In this document: in pieces, positions 1-10,919 of the stretch
Numbering within the stretch: the stretch's first letter is position 1
Layout: each line of letters starts with the position of its first letter
Assembly: GCA_037783545.1 (NCBI GenBank)
Contig: JBBELK010000525.1
Span: 1,860,001-1,924,000, forward strand
Direction of reading: 5' to 3'
Length of the DNA stretch: 64,000 nucleotides
Origin: Henricia sp. BOLD:AAB3569
Lineage: Eukaryota; Echinodermata; Asteroidea; Spinulosida; Echinasteridae
Position numbers and translations under genes: made by a program
Notes under the pieces: model-generated
Seen by the model: the letters and a program-made list of their open reading frames with translations, nothing else
Databases searched by the model: none
Told to the model about the DNA's origin: nothing

Positions 1-599
1 GTTCCAATTTCATGCAGAAAATACTACACAGAAAACAAAGCAGGTTATCGTTTAAAATTCGATGACATTGATACAATTGCGTTTGACTGGTAGCCTGCTT
101 ATCTTTGCTAAGCACCCAAAAAATATACTAAACATGTTCTGTGATATTGGGCCCAGTGATTTTTCACAGTCAGGACATTTTTTTTGTGGGATCTCATACC
201 GCAATTCTGGGACGTTTTTATTTAACATTTCAAAGACAAAAGTTAAAAATATCACATTATTGTCTAAATAGCTGCACACGATTACTTTCTTTGCCACTGA
301 AATGTTCCGAAATAAATAATTGTTTAAATAGGTGCACATTCAGATTACTTCACTTTCTGCACGGTTTGGCTTGATATTGCAAATTCACCATACAACTTTA
401 AAATAAGCTAATTCACTCGTAATTAAATTTAATATTCATAATAATGTTACCCACGCACTTTATTACAATTTTAGATCATGCATGCTTTTAAAGAACTTTC
501 TTAATGCTGTAAATTTTCATTTGAAAACAATCTTTAATGTTTTATCTTTATAGCACAACGCACAAATAATATTGTCATATTATAATTGTATTAATGTAT
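1..599. other. Noncoding, no feature seen
   Basis: AT-rich DNA with short open frames on both strands and no splice-supported exon, tRNA or clear repeat. Confidence 0.6.
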
Positions 600-1435
600 A
601 GACGTTGATTATCTTTAGAGCAAATATGTGTTTATCGATGCCTTTGTGGGAAAACGGATTTCAAAACATTAAATATATACAGTCCGTGGTTCTCAGCAAA
701 TTTGATTTTTTTTCTTTCTCCGAAAGAATTTTTAAAGCATTTACTTTATTTTAACCAAAAAAAAAACACAGTTACTTTGTATTTTAGACATCGACAACCC
801 TTTGCCTAGACTTGCCCAGGTCTGACTTCCCGTGTTTGGTCTGCAGTGGTGCAGACCAAAGCGCGGGAGGTCGGACTTGGGCACTGAGTCTACGCTTTAA
901 ATTATTGGCAGACCGCCAATAATTCGAAATACTGACAGTTAGGACCAAGTTCGGGCGGGCGACTATAGTTAACTAGACCATTGTCGATACGGAGCATACA
1001 ACTATATGATACGGAGCAAGCTCGGGCGGGCGACTAGTTAACCAGACTAACCTACCCCCGTGGCTTGGTTCCTCTAGATAGTCAGACTAGCTAGTCAAAC
1101 CGCGCAGCGTTTGGGTGGCATCTACATCCTATATGGTTTAGTCTATAAATTACTATAGTCGCCCACCCGAACTTGCTCCTAGATGTTACCCGAACGCTGC
1201 GTGGTTTGACTAGCTAGTCTGACTTGAGGAACCAAGCTCCGGGGGTAGGTTAGTCCAGTCGCCCGCCCGAACTTGCTCAATATTGTTCGATAACTAAACG
1301 TTGGTCGGGTTTTTTTTCGTTGATGTCCCATTTGAAAGCGAATAACTTTCATGTTTCAAAAAAAATATCAATTCAAAAAATATTTTTATTTTTCGAGGTG
1401 ACACATAAAAAACGCACGGGCTGTATATCATTAAC
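600..1435 (+). repeat. Left arm of long inverted repeat flanking the FReD gene
   Basis: Read on the + strand, this region matches the reverse complement of about 6605-7040. Shared landmarks, in the same order, are TTTAGACATCGACAACCC, AATTATTGGC...CCAATAATTC, GTTCGATAACTAAACG and CGCACGG. The arms diverge by roughly a quarter by eye. A separate palindrome (about 942-1280) interrupts this arm only. Confidence 0.75.
942..1280. repeat. Palindromic foldback element inside the left arm
   Basis: Both ends carry GTTCGGGCGGGCGAC-type sequence in opposite orientation, and internal arms pair (GACTAGCTAGTCAAACC with GGTTTGACTAGCTAGTC). It is absent from the sister arm at 6605-7040, so it inserted after the arms formed. 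Confidence 0.75.
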
Positions 1436-1741
1436 AATTTGCACAATTTCTAGCATTCAGAAGAAAAAACAAATCAAAATTAGTAGGTGATTTTTTGCAA
1501 ATTGTTAGTAGTATGGCACTTTCTATGATCATTTCATCATGTCTTGGGTAATATTTTAAAAATTCGTTGAATGTTTGAAAATAGAAACGTAATATTTATG
1601 AGTTAACATTAACAAGTGGTATTTTTGTGCGTGTAATGTTAGAAGTATCTATAATGCTTTTTAAAAAGAGTTTGCTTTTATTGTGGTCTGCGAAAACAAC
1701 ACAACATTTGTATGCATATTCTTTGTGGCCTTTCCAAAGCC

Positions 1742-2083
1742 TTAAAGGAAGGGACAACACTTGTGCCTATAACTCTTTCGCCATCTTTTGCAGTTCTGCG
1801 CTCGGACTTAAGAGAGCGTGAGTCAGGACACAACAGATTTTTACATAGTCGGGAAACAAGGCATCAATCTTGACGTCATCCATGCAATCTTTGCATGGTT
1901 GACGTCATTATCCCTTTCAAAATTACTTTCAAAATTAGTTACCGAGTTTATCATCAAAATTAATTGGGTTGCCGACGTTTGAATTCAAACAAGATTCTCT
2001 GATTCTCATGAAAGTTTATGCACCGGGCGATACATCGGTAATATTTTTGATTAAATTCAAACAAGTGTTGTCCCTTCCTTTAA
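1742..2083. repeat. TTAA-flanked MITE
   Basis: Terminal inverted repeats TTAAAGGAAGGGACAACACT / AGTGTTGTCCCTTCCTTTAA bound 342 bp. TTAA at both outer ends suggests a piggyBac-like target site. A small inner palindrome with two TGACGTCA-like sites lies at 1872-1905. Confidence 0.8.
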
Positions 2084-3256
2084 GATATTACCTATTATGA
2101 AAGGGGTTTTCATAAATTTCATGTTTAAGACTTTTTTCAACCTGCAGTTAAAAAAAATGTAAACAATTTCTCGAAAAAACGTACTGCGTCGAAACAAATA
2201 TATACATGATTTTGAGAATGGAAGAATAAAACGCCATACGTATTTCTGGTGCAGCGAGGTACGGGGCCTAGTGTAACAAATTATGATGCGACCCTTTGTC
2301 ATATTGCTTCAGGAACAACAATCCATTGCATATGAATATTGCATATAGACTGGTTATACTAGAGATTAACATTGTGTTAAGTGAAATACATGCGACCTTG
2401 TGGACCGAGTACCAGTCTAAGATAAGTATTGTTTTTTCTGGAGCAAAATGGCAGACGCGTTACTTTATTTTTAACACAGACAGCCGCTGTTGATAACAGT
2501 TAATATTACGGATTTCCGAGGTTATTCTTAACTTTTCTTTTTATTTAGAGGGAAAAATTGTGATTTACAAAGTCTCAGCAATAAATGGTACTGTATAAAA
2601 TACTTCAGAGTAGCAGACAGTTTGTTTTGTTTTAAGGCTCAGTTTTAACTTTTATTGTTGGAAATGTGGTGTAAACTGGGTAATAATAATTTTCGTTTGA
2701 ACATGTAGAAAAGGTAACTATATTTCACACGAGCAATACAGAGGGACTATTGTGATAAATGCTGCATTCAAGATGGAAGCAGCTTTCTAAATGACAAGGT
2801 ATTCCACAAATGCCAAAATTATCATTACAGTGTGTGCGGCGGTTGTGTCTGAAAGATTGACAGCTGTACTTATAAAAATCAATACATTTGTAAAGAGACA
2901 AAATATTGGGGATGGTTTGATCGTCATGCACCCCCCTCCCTTTCCGGTTTGTTTTTATAACACGCTGCCTCCTTCATTACCAACAACTGTCGCAGTCACA
3001 TTTTCTACACTAATTAAGAGCTAAATTGCTTTACCATGGTAATGAGTGATCACATACTACACCACAACACACCGCTACTCGTGCCCTACAGTCTATGATG
3101 CTCAAGGCCAATGCACTGTCACAAAATCACTCTGGTGTCAGACAGACTTGAGTTGAGACGTGAAGCAAATAAAAGCACCAGGATTGAACAAACACGCGAG
3201 CACGGTGGGCAAAGTTTCAAACAAAAACCTAATCAAAAGATAAAATACACGTGGCC
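2084..3256. other. Upstream region of the FReD gene
   Basis: No gene is seen. A weak TATA-like AATAAAAG lies about 90 bp upstream of the ATG, but no promoter can be assigned with confidence. Confidence 0.4.
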
Positions 3257-3538
3257 ATGGCGTTGTGCTTGCAACTGTACTTCTGGTTTGGGTGCGTTTA
3301 TTTCACAATACCGTTGGTAGCTGGACAAACCTGCTACTTGGGGCAAGAGCTTAAACCTGGTCCAATGGATTCACCCCGGTGGGGGCTGTCTGCCGAAGAC
3401 CCATGCACCTGCAGCAAGATTGACATAGGAGGAGTCAACATGGCGTTTTGGGAGGAGACCATGCTGCCTCATAGCATCTCACTGGACATGGCTGATGCCA
3501 AGGAGATCCAAGAAACATTTCAATGCGATCAAATGAAG
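3257..3538 (+). CDS. Fibrinogen-related gene, exon 1 with signal peptide
   Basis: The ATG at 3257 has a good context (GTGGCCATGG) and begins a hydrophobic signal peptide (MALCLQLYFWFGCVYF..., cleavage near VAG|QT), so the product should be secreted. The rest of the 94 codons is a Cys-containing region (TCYLGQEL, DPCTCSKIDIGGVNMAFW). I know of no named domain for it, but the same pattern recurs in the pseudogene at 9366. The donor ATGAAG|GTATGA ends in phase 0. The exon lies between two inverted repeat arms. Confidence 0.85.
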
Positions 3539-3692
3539 GTATGAATAATTTATGTATATTTGAAGGACATGTTTCACAAAGTACATGTATTAATTTGTTT
3601 GCTTGGTTTTAAAAGCAAATTTTTAGTTTTTCATTAGCAACTTCTTGGGAAACATTTCATACTAAATTCCAATTGCTTTTAGTCGGTTATAG

Positions 3693-3838
3693 GGTAAGGA
3701 TATTTTGGACAAAGACATGGTCGGGGAAAGCAGTGCACTTGAGCTTTTTGAAGGGTGCTGGGATACGTCAATGCTGGCTTGCAAAATGGGGAAAAACATC
3801 TCTTTGACAAAACTGGGAATAAGGATCTGCTACATAGG
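3693..3838 (+). CDS. Fibrinogen-related gene, exon 2
   Basis: After acceptor GTTATAG, 48 codons plus two bases encode a Cys-rich segment (ELFEGCWDTSMLACKMGKN and IRICYIG). The only nearby donor, ATAGG|GTAGCT, ends in phase 2, and an in-frame TAG follows directly. Exon 3 needs phase 0, so this junction does not fit as drawn. A missed microexon, a non-GT donor or a frameshift would explain it. Confidence 0.7.
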
Positions 3839-3897
3839 GTAGCTATTTCATTCACTTGTTACTTTTCGATTTCTATGGTTGGAATATATTTTGCATA

Positions 3898-3978
3898 CAT
3901 TAGTTAATTGTTGCATACTTTAAAAGCAAAACGGCTGCTTTTAAAGTATGCATGGAGTTTGCATACATAATTTACATA
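3898..3978. repeat. Short hairpin in FReD intron 2
   Basis: GCATACTTTAAAAGC and GCTTTTAAAGTATGC are separated by eight bases. The hairpin lies in the intron with the unresolved splice phase. Confidence 0.7.
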
Positions 3979-3980
3979 TA

Positions 3981-4271
3981 TAAACTCCCCCAAAAAAGTT
4001 CGGAAAGTCAAGTCTGACTGACGATTTCTCTCTTGTTACTAAATCATTTCCCTTGAATTTGTTATGATTAATCAATTGGGGGATGTGCAGTTTAGCGGAA
4101 TACAGGGGTGGGTGGAAAGTGAAATGTCCGAAAATTCACTGCTATTGTCAAAAAGTGCATTGACACATTCCCATCCTCCAAACAAAAGGGGAATTCAAGG
4201 GAAATGATTTAGTAACACAAGAGAGAAATCGTCAGTCAAACCTTTTTTTCGAACTTTTTTTGAGGAGTTTA
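3981..4271. repeat. Family B foldback MITE, in FReD intron 2
   Basis: The ends are TAAACTCCCCCAAAAAAGTT and the inverted AACTTTTTTTGAGGAGTTTA. Arms also share CGACGATTTCTCTC / GAGAGAAATCGTC. Other copies are at 19678-20098 and 60019-60469. Confidence 0.85.
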
Positions 4272-4481
4272 GAAAAGAGGTCTTGAACGCCGGAAAAAAC
4301 TTGCGTCAAATTAGCAGTAGGCCTAAATGGCAACTTTGAAAAAAAATTCATACCAATGCGAAGTACACAATGAATTTTTATTTTTAGGTTAGAACGAAAT
4401 CCATTTTTTAAAATCTGTTCACGCTCCATTAACAAATCGTTTGGCTGATCTACAAGTTCATATTACGTTATTCTTGTATAG

Positions 4482-5249
4482 CCGCCACCTGCACCCAACT
4501 GCAAAGTCCTTCAACATGATGGCTATAAAACCAGTGGAGTCTACGACATATCCATCCCCGGCCATGCAAACCCGGTCCCCGTGTACTGCGACATGGACAC
4601 AGACGAACTTGACGAAGGAGGATGGATCGTCATCTTTCGTCGCCATGATGGGTCCACAGACTTCGAACAAAATTGGGACGACTACAAAAATGGGTTTGGT
4701 AATCTCAAAGGTGAGTTTTGGTTGGGGAATGAGAAGATAAGACGTCTGACTGAAGAACAGATGCAATCCGATGGTGATCAGATGGAATGGGAACTCCAAT
4801 TCGAACTGTGGACCGTACCCTCGAATGTTTCAGACACATGCTGCCCTAACCTGTGCAATACTACTCTACATCTTTATGAACGATACCACGCATTCGCTTT
4901 AATACTTGTAGGCGATACATATCCGTTCATAATCAATCCATTCATGACCTATAACTACCCTCGATCGACTTCTGCTTCTCTCAATCTCGGTTTTCTAAGC
5001 ACATTCAGTGAACGGGAATTCTTGATAACAGAATGCCCACACGGCCAGAATGTGTACTGGTGGAAAGGTCCCGGTACCCTATCGGAGCTGCACTGCCCCA
5101 TAATAGCCAATACGTGTTACGGAAACAAGCCCATGGCAACCAATGGCTTTTGCACAGTTACTGAAATATGGTCATGGTATAACCCCAGTCACGTTATTTG
5201 CAAAAGTGAGATGAAAATTCGCCCTGTGCCCATGTTATTATATCCTTAA
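4482..5249 (+). CDS. Fibrinogen-related gene, exon 3: FReD domain
   Basis: 255 codons follow the acceptor TTGTATAG. The N-terminal half is a clear fibrinogen C-terminal domain: NCKVLQHDGYKTSGVYDI, VYCDMDTDE, GGWIVIFRRHDGSTDF, then KGEFWLGNEKIRRLT. The C-terminal half is divergent. I see no DxDND-type calcium site and no canonical NLNG segment, and there are extra cysteines (TCCPNLC, ECPHG, LHCPIIANTC). It still ends with the family signature SEMKIRP before the stop. FReD proteins include ficolins, tachylectins and angiopoietin-like proteins, and act as extracellular lectins or signals. The ligand here is unknown, and a divergent pocket makes acetyl-group binding doubtful. Confidence 0.88.
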   Translation, partial: PPPAPNCKVLQHDGYKTSGVYDISIPGHANPVPVYCDMDTDELDEGGWIVIFRRHDGSTDFEQNWDDYKNGFGNLKGEFWLGNEKIRRLTEEQMQSDGDQMEWELQFELWTVPSNVSDTCCPNLCNTTLHLYERYHAFALILVGDTYPFIINPFMTYNYPRSTSASLNLGFLSTFSEREFLITECPHGQNVYWWKGPGTLSELHCPIIANTCYGNKPMATNGFCTVTEIWSWYNPSHVICKSEMKIRPVPMLLYP

Positions 5250-6604
5250 TTCAACAATGTACATGTACATATGTGCATGCTAAATGCATAATTCGCTGTA
5301 CGCACCGCCAATACATGTATACAGGGCGTTATTTGCGCCCTCATTGGCCAAAATAGGTTATGTCGTTTTCTTGTAAACGGATGTAAAAACTATTTTTGTC
5401 AGCAGGCAAGACAGGTTTTTGCACGCAGTATACACTAAATTCATTCGTAAATATCTGCACTGGATATAATAATAAGCATTAGCATACTATTTAGGCCTAT
5501 ATCAAATATCCGTCTGGAAGCAAGCAACCCACATTTCCCCAATGCTCCGCGCGTCTGTATATGTAGTCTGGTACCCGGACCAAATTTTTTTTGACTAGAC
5601 TGAATTTAAGGTCCGGAAGCCGCCAATTCCGCCATTTTTAAACAGGAGGAATTCCTCCTTTTTTCCGAAGGTTCCCGAAGTTACCCGAATGCACGTCCGG
5701 TCGTCCGGACGCTACCGTTAATCGTCGGGTACAGTTCGTCATTGTTTCGAGAATTTGAATTGACGTCGCGTGCACGTACGCGTGCCGCTGCCTGCGTGTG
5801 TATTTAATGATGATGCCACGGATTTAAAACTACGCAGTGGCTATCAGTTGCTATAGTTACGGTAACCGTATGAATGGCTATAGTTACGGAATTGCAACAG
5901 CAGATTAAAACTACATGTACAATATGGAGCTCATGATGCAGACAAAGTTTTAATTTTCTTTTTGATGCTAGCCTACATATTAAAATGGGCATATTTAATT
6001 TTTTAAGGTTAATATATTAAAATTGTATTGGTCAAATATGGAATAACCCTTTCAAATTGTTGTACACTCATAGCCATATATACGCGTAGCGCGCTTTGAA
6101 AATTAACGGTTATGTGCTCCTAAAAATAAATGCATGACGTAATGCTTAAAGTGCTATTTTAAACACGACAGTAGCCGGTCCTCATATTCAGTCTTTGTAT
6201 GTAAAATATGTGGAGCGGGAACCAGTCTACTGTATATGTGGCCGTGCGTCACGTGTTACATCAGCACCTCCCAGCGCCCTAAGGGTAGTGGGTATACGGG
6301 TACGAGCAAAACTGCATCAATGTAAATCCGCATAGGCGACTGCCTCGAGTCTTTTGAACGACGGGTTTCGTCCTTCGATGGACTCTAGTAGAACACTGCA
6401 ATAAATTAAAGTTTTAAAAACCATCACAATTACTGGTTGAACTGAAAGTTATATTGGCAATGGAATACAATGGAATACTGCAAGTGGGACATGGCCGCTT
6501 TTGATAGTTTACATGATTAAGAAAACAAAAATGGTATTTTAAATTTTAAATAGATCTTTTCTTATAACCTACACATAATGTATCTTTTATTGGTACGAAA
6601 TCTT
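5250..6604. other. Downstream region of the FReD gene
   Basis: No gene is seen. TGTACATGTACATATGTGCA follows the stop codon. An AATAAA lies at 6402. CGGGAACCAGTCTA at 6216 recurs inverted near 17033, pointing to a further repeat family. Confidence 0.4.
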
Positions 6605-7040
6605 AAAGATGTAATGTCCGTGCGTTTTGGGTGTGGCACCTCGAAAATAAAATTTAATTGATATTTTTCTGCAAACAAAAGTAAATCGCTTTCAAATGAG
6701 ACATCAACGAACAAAAATCGACCAGCGTTTAGTTATCGAACAATTCCTGTCAATATTTCGGAATTATTGGCGATCCACCAATAATTCAACTCACGGCAAG
6801 GCGCAAAAACGGTCGTATAAAAACGGCGTTTTTTACAGGGTTGCCGATGTCTAAAGTATGATTTGTTTCCTTAAAAAATTAATTAAATGGTTTAAATATT
6901 CGTTCGGAGAAAAACAAATCGAATTTGCTGAAAGCCATCACGGACAATATAACTTTAAGCATCGTTCTGAAATAGATGTTATGGTAGAAAAACACTGTGT
7001 AAAAATGTTTTGTGTATTTTCTTTGAATATCAATGTACAT
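6605..7040 (-). repeat. Right arm of long inverted repeat flanking the FReD gene
   Basis: It is the inverted counterpart of 600-1435: CGTGCGTTTTGG, CGTTTAGTTATCGAAC, GAATTATTGGCG and GTTGCCGATGTCTAAAG occur in mirror order. The uninterrupted arm is about 400 bp. Together the arms bracket about 5.2 kb containing the whole FReD gene. Confidence 0.75.
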
Positions 7041-7354
7041 AATTGAATAATTTTAACTCAGTAGCACGTACATAAGAAAAATCTGATTTATATGTACGAC
7101 TCAACACTAAGTTGCACACAATTACAGTTCATTTCAAGGTGTTCAATAGTTTGTAGAATCGCATTCCAATTTCTATTTGCAAATGACACTTGACACTTTG
7201 TATAATACTTGTACAGTTTACTTGTGTTTAAGCCTTACCTCACGATAGATACACCAATAGCAGATTTTATGTAAACTTGTATAATATCATTTCGGTTTAA
7301 TTTTAGAAGAAATAACCCGTTGAATCAACCTCATCCCCATGGTCTACTATGTAA

Positions 7355-7686
7355 TCCCGCGAGATAGTCCAAAAGTGTCAACTATAGCCACTGAGACCCG
7401 ACACCAATTTCATGGCGCTGCTAAGCACAACAATTTGCTTTAAGCACAGAGTTTATTTCCTTTATAAAATGGATTACAAGCCAACTTGTGCTCTTCGCAA
7501 GAGTAGGAGAATACATTTCAATACACATCACTTACGATTTTGGCTGGGAATCAATTTTTACAAAATAAAGCAAACAAATCATGTGCTAAGCAAATGTTTG
7601 TGCTTATAGCAGCGCCATGAAATTGGCCCCTGGTCAAACAGGTTTCGCGAGTTAGTCCAAAAGTGTCAACTATACCCATGCACTGA
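7355..7686. repeat. Family M foldback flanked by a long direct repeat
   Basis: CAATTTCATGGCGCTGCTAAGC (7405) and its inverse at 7608-7625 bound a foldback. Outside it, the sequence CGCGAG(A/T)TAGTCCAAAAGTG plus TCAACTATA occurs in direct orientation at 7362 and 7647. These flanks, over 30 bp, are longer than a normal target duplication. Confidence 0.7.
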
Positions 7687-7927
7687 ATTAAAAACAATAA
7701 TTATTTAAAGAACTCTGGATGCCGCAATGGGGCGACACTTCGGGAAGACTCTCCCCGGGGACCACCGAAATTTCGGCAAGAGTGACTCAAAATGACACCT
7801 TATTTATTTACCCAAAGCTTCCGGAGATGCTTCCAGACCAAAGTGAAACAACTCCAGTCCCAATAAAAATGGTTCTCGACCTAAAAAAAAAGGTTTTTGA
7901 CCTTAAAAAAATGATTTTTAAACTCAA

Positions 7928-7980
7928 AAATATTAGGGCGACACCAAAATGTCGCCCTATTGAGCAGGTCGCCCTAATAT
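7928..7980. repeat. Short interrupted palindrome
   Basis: ATTAGGGCGAC...GTCGCCCTA and GTCGCCCTAATAT pair in two ways around 7930-7980. No larger element is apparent. Confidence 0.5.
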
Positions 7981-7986
7981 AGCTTT

Positions 7987-9365
7987 TTTTACACACGATT
8001 TGTCGCCCTATCCTACAATTCATAGTTTTTGGATTTTGTATGATTCTGCATGTATGTATGAAATCTACATTGCAATTAGTATTACATTTTTCAAATAATA
8101 TTAGGCATCTTTTAAATTGACTGCATTAAAAAAAATAGAGGTCTTGGATTTGAGACACTGCAGTGCGAAGTACACAATATTACCCTGGGAACAAGGTTGC
8201 GGTTCGGTGCAAATGGCAACAAATATTTTGATGAATGGTGAACTCTACTTCCAATTAAAAGCATCAAATTAACTAAGTGCAATGCACCATGGCCACGTTC
8301 ATTTCAAGGCACTCTTGGAGGACGATTTGGGCAATTAAGTTTACACATAATTATAAGGACGTATTCTTGAGTTTTAGAAAGCTTTTTTTCTTTTCATGGT
8401 GGTAAATTAAGGCAATCAGCCATAGCTAAGCTCTGGGAAGTATGAAAGAACATAATTAGCACTTCAGAAGTATGTCGGAACAAAAGAAGAGGGCGCAATT
8501 TTATTTGGGTATGATTTTTAAACAATTGTACATGTATTTCTTTCCAAAAACATGATCATGTTGAAATTATAAAATTATAATACAGAGCCGCTCCTCGACA
8601 GTCTCACCTGACGAGGAGCAAGTTTCGTTTTAAAAATTGTAAGAAATAAAAAACAACAGGATAATGGTTTTGATTGATTGTTCTTGGAGATTTTAAGGTT
8701 TATTGCTGCGTAATTAAAGGCACAGACTCGTCAGCATTGCGCGCGCTAATTTCGTGCCACAAAATACGCAGCTCTATGTAGCAACGGCATGGAGCTGCGT
8801 ATTTCACGGCACGAATTTGGCGCGCGCGCGCATTGCTGACGAAGTTGCCTTATACCTGACAAATGCACCTTGAAATCAACTTTACCTTGAAAATATTTTC
8901 TGTATGAAATAGACAGTTGCTTTCTCTAATTGCCACTTGTCCTTGCCTAAGAGTTAATTGCTAATTTGCTAATTTATTTTCCGACTTTATACGGTGCTGT
9001 GTTTTATTCCTTAGCCCGAGACTGACCACTGACACACACAGATGTGTACATTACGTACGCACTGTGGACGTTTCTTTGTATTCGTGCACTTGAGAGAATT
9101 GGTCGAAAAATCGTTGTTTTCTCCAAATTCTTCCCTCATCCACCCCAATTTTTTCCTAATCCATGTTTCTAAACTTTACTCCTTAACCCTAACCTTTTTT
9201 TTAACCCTCCACCCCCACCCTAACCCCTTTTCCCAAGTTTGGACAACATGACTGTGGACTTGAACGAACGAGTGCAAGTCCACAATCCGTCACTTTTCCC
9301 CGCCAATTGTGGACTTGTCCACACCACGTACTGGTACGCAAGGTGCATACACTGCGAATCGAAAG
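7987..9365. other. Noncoding apart from one MITE
   Basis: Outside family A copy 1 I see nothing supported. A short CCCTAA-containing pyrimidine stretch (9180-9235) is too degenerate to call interstitial telomere. Confidence 0.4.
8714..8853. repeat. Family A TTAA MITE, copy 1
   Basis: Near-complete palindrome beginning TTAAAGGCACAGACTCGTCA, with central arms TTCGTGCCAC...TACGCAGCTC and mirror GAGCTGCGTA...GGCACGAA. The right tip has decayed. Confidence 0.85.
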
Positions 9366-9560
9366 ATGGGTTGTATTATCTTTCACTCATTGTTTCTGCT
9401 TGCTGTTGGGACTCAAGTCCTATCAGCTGACAATGTATGTTTCATGGGTCAAGAAATATCACCACATAACGAAAGGTCGAAATGGATACACCCATGACCA
9501 ACCCTGCCAATGTTCCACAATCGTACAGGGTGGAGTCAACATGGCCACACACGGGGTAAT
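9366..9560 (+). pseudogene. Frameshifted paralogue of FReD exon 1
   Basis: The ATG at 9366 opens a signal-peptide-like stretch (MGCIIFHSLFLLAVGTQVLS) and CFMGQEISPH, parallel to CYLGQELKPG of the gene at 3257. The frame stops at 9495-9497. The homologous continuation (DQPCQCSTIVQGGVNMA) is in another frame, so a single-base frameshift separates them. The alignment ends near 9555. No FReD exon follows within the next 10 kb. This is a decayed partial duplicate. Confidence 0.75.
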
Positions 9561-10313
9561 AAGTTAGACGTGTCTCGATTCAAGGCACCCATACGACCTA
9601 CTAGTAACAGAGCTCAGATCATGACCAATTTTGACTGTAAAGGAAAATCGCATCTATTATCTACTAAAGACAAGATAGACATAGACTACACCTAGACCTA
9701 TGTTGAGACCGGAGGCCCCGTCCTGCATGAGACGGAACCGTATTATTATGACACCGATGAAGTAACATATACGTCTAGACCCAATAATCAGGGGAGCTCC
9801 TGTCAATGGAGGATTGTGTTTTACTCCTGGGAAGTTAATTGACTACGATAGTTCTCTCTATCCCACGAAACATGATTCAGGCGTCCAGGCTAGATAGAGC
9901 GCAATAATAATTTGAAGCACCGTCGTGCGCGCGCCATTCAGTAGGGGCATTCGAGATGCTTACACCGTGCAACAGGTGGTTTACACCGGGGAAGCACCCC
10001 CAGAAGATGCAAAACGAACGACACGGGGTTAAGGTTTCGCTTTGAATTCTGGGAACACAGGTCAAAAGTTGTTGCCGGGTGGGGCTTTATAAACGCTGAT
10101 GAAAAAATGAAGCCGTCGCCACGCAAAAATAGTTGCCCTAAAGTACCGCAATAAACTTTGTCAATGCCCACAGACACAGGTCTACTGATTGAGCAAAATG
10201 TATTTACAGCCCTATTCCCTCCTATTGTGTCATAAATCTGTGTTTTTCTTCGTACTCGCGTCACGATTCCAAACTGTCCGCCATTTACTGCTCACGGTTA
10301 CTAGGTAACATCA
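9561..10313. other. Noncoding, no feature seen
   Basis: The region follows the FReD pseudogene. No second or third FReD exon could be found here. Confidence 0.4.
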
Positions 10314-10462
10314 TTAAGCGGGCCTCCCACTGTGCGATTTTTGCCACGAAATTCCTACGAATTGGTATACGATTATCGGAGACTGCCTATAGACTCTACA
10401 CACAATCGTACCCAATCGTAGCTAATTCGTGGCAAAAATCGCACAGTGGGAGGCCTGCTTTA
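10314..10462. repeat. Foldback MITE upstream of the H1-like gene
   Basis: GGCCTCCCACTGTGCGATTT with GCCACGAAAT pairs with ATTCGTGGCAAAAATCGCAC and AGTGGGAGGCC. A related left arm (GTGCGATTTTTGTTACGAAT) recurs at 14958. Confidence 0.85.
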
Positions 10463-10733
10463 CATCGAGCTTTACACCACAGACCCGCTCGCGAGCTCGG
10501 GCAGTGGTGGCTGCCGGGCAGTGGTGGCTGCCAGCCACCGGGGCAGACTCGTGTATCATGTGATGGCTGTGTAAGTTGGCGTTACACGGTGTAAGCATCT
10601 CGAACGTCCCTATTTTGTCCAACGTACGCATGCGCAAAGACAATAATTATTATCGTGTAGTTCGTGTAAAAATAGCAGCGGGTGAACGCAACTCTAGTGT
10701 TTTGACCCAACGGACTGAAAATTTGCGGCCAAA

Positions 10734-10886
10734 ATGGCAGAAGATGACCAGACTCCGACCAATGAGTCCACCTTGGACAATCCTGAGAATCCCAAGTCAA
10801 AAAAGAAGCGTTCCGGGAAGCGTAAAACGTCAAATCTGAAGTCGAAAAAGGGAGACAAATTAACCACCGATAATAACGACCGTGCA

Positions 10887-10919
<33 letters not shown>

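Noticed and set aside
6858-7046. Short + strand gene in the right inverted arm
   Set aside because: The frame lies wholly within the repeat arm and is not kept in the left arm.
9180-9240. Interstitial telomere (CCCTAA) array
   Set aside because: Only two or three imperfect CCCTAA units lie in a general C-rich stretch.
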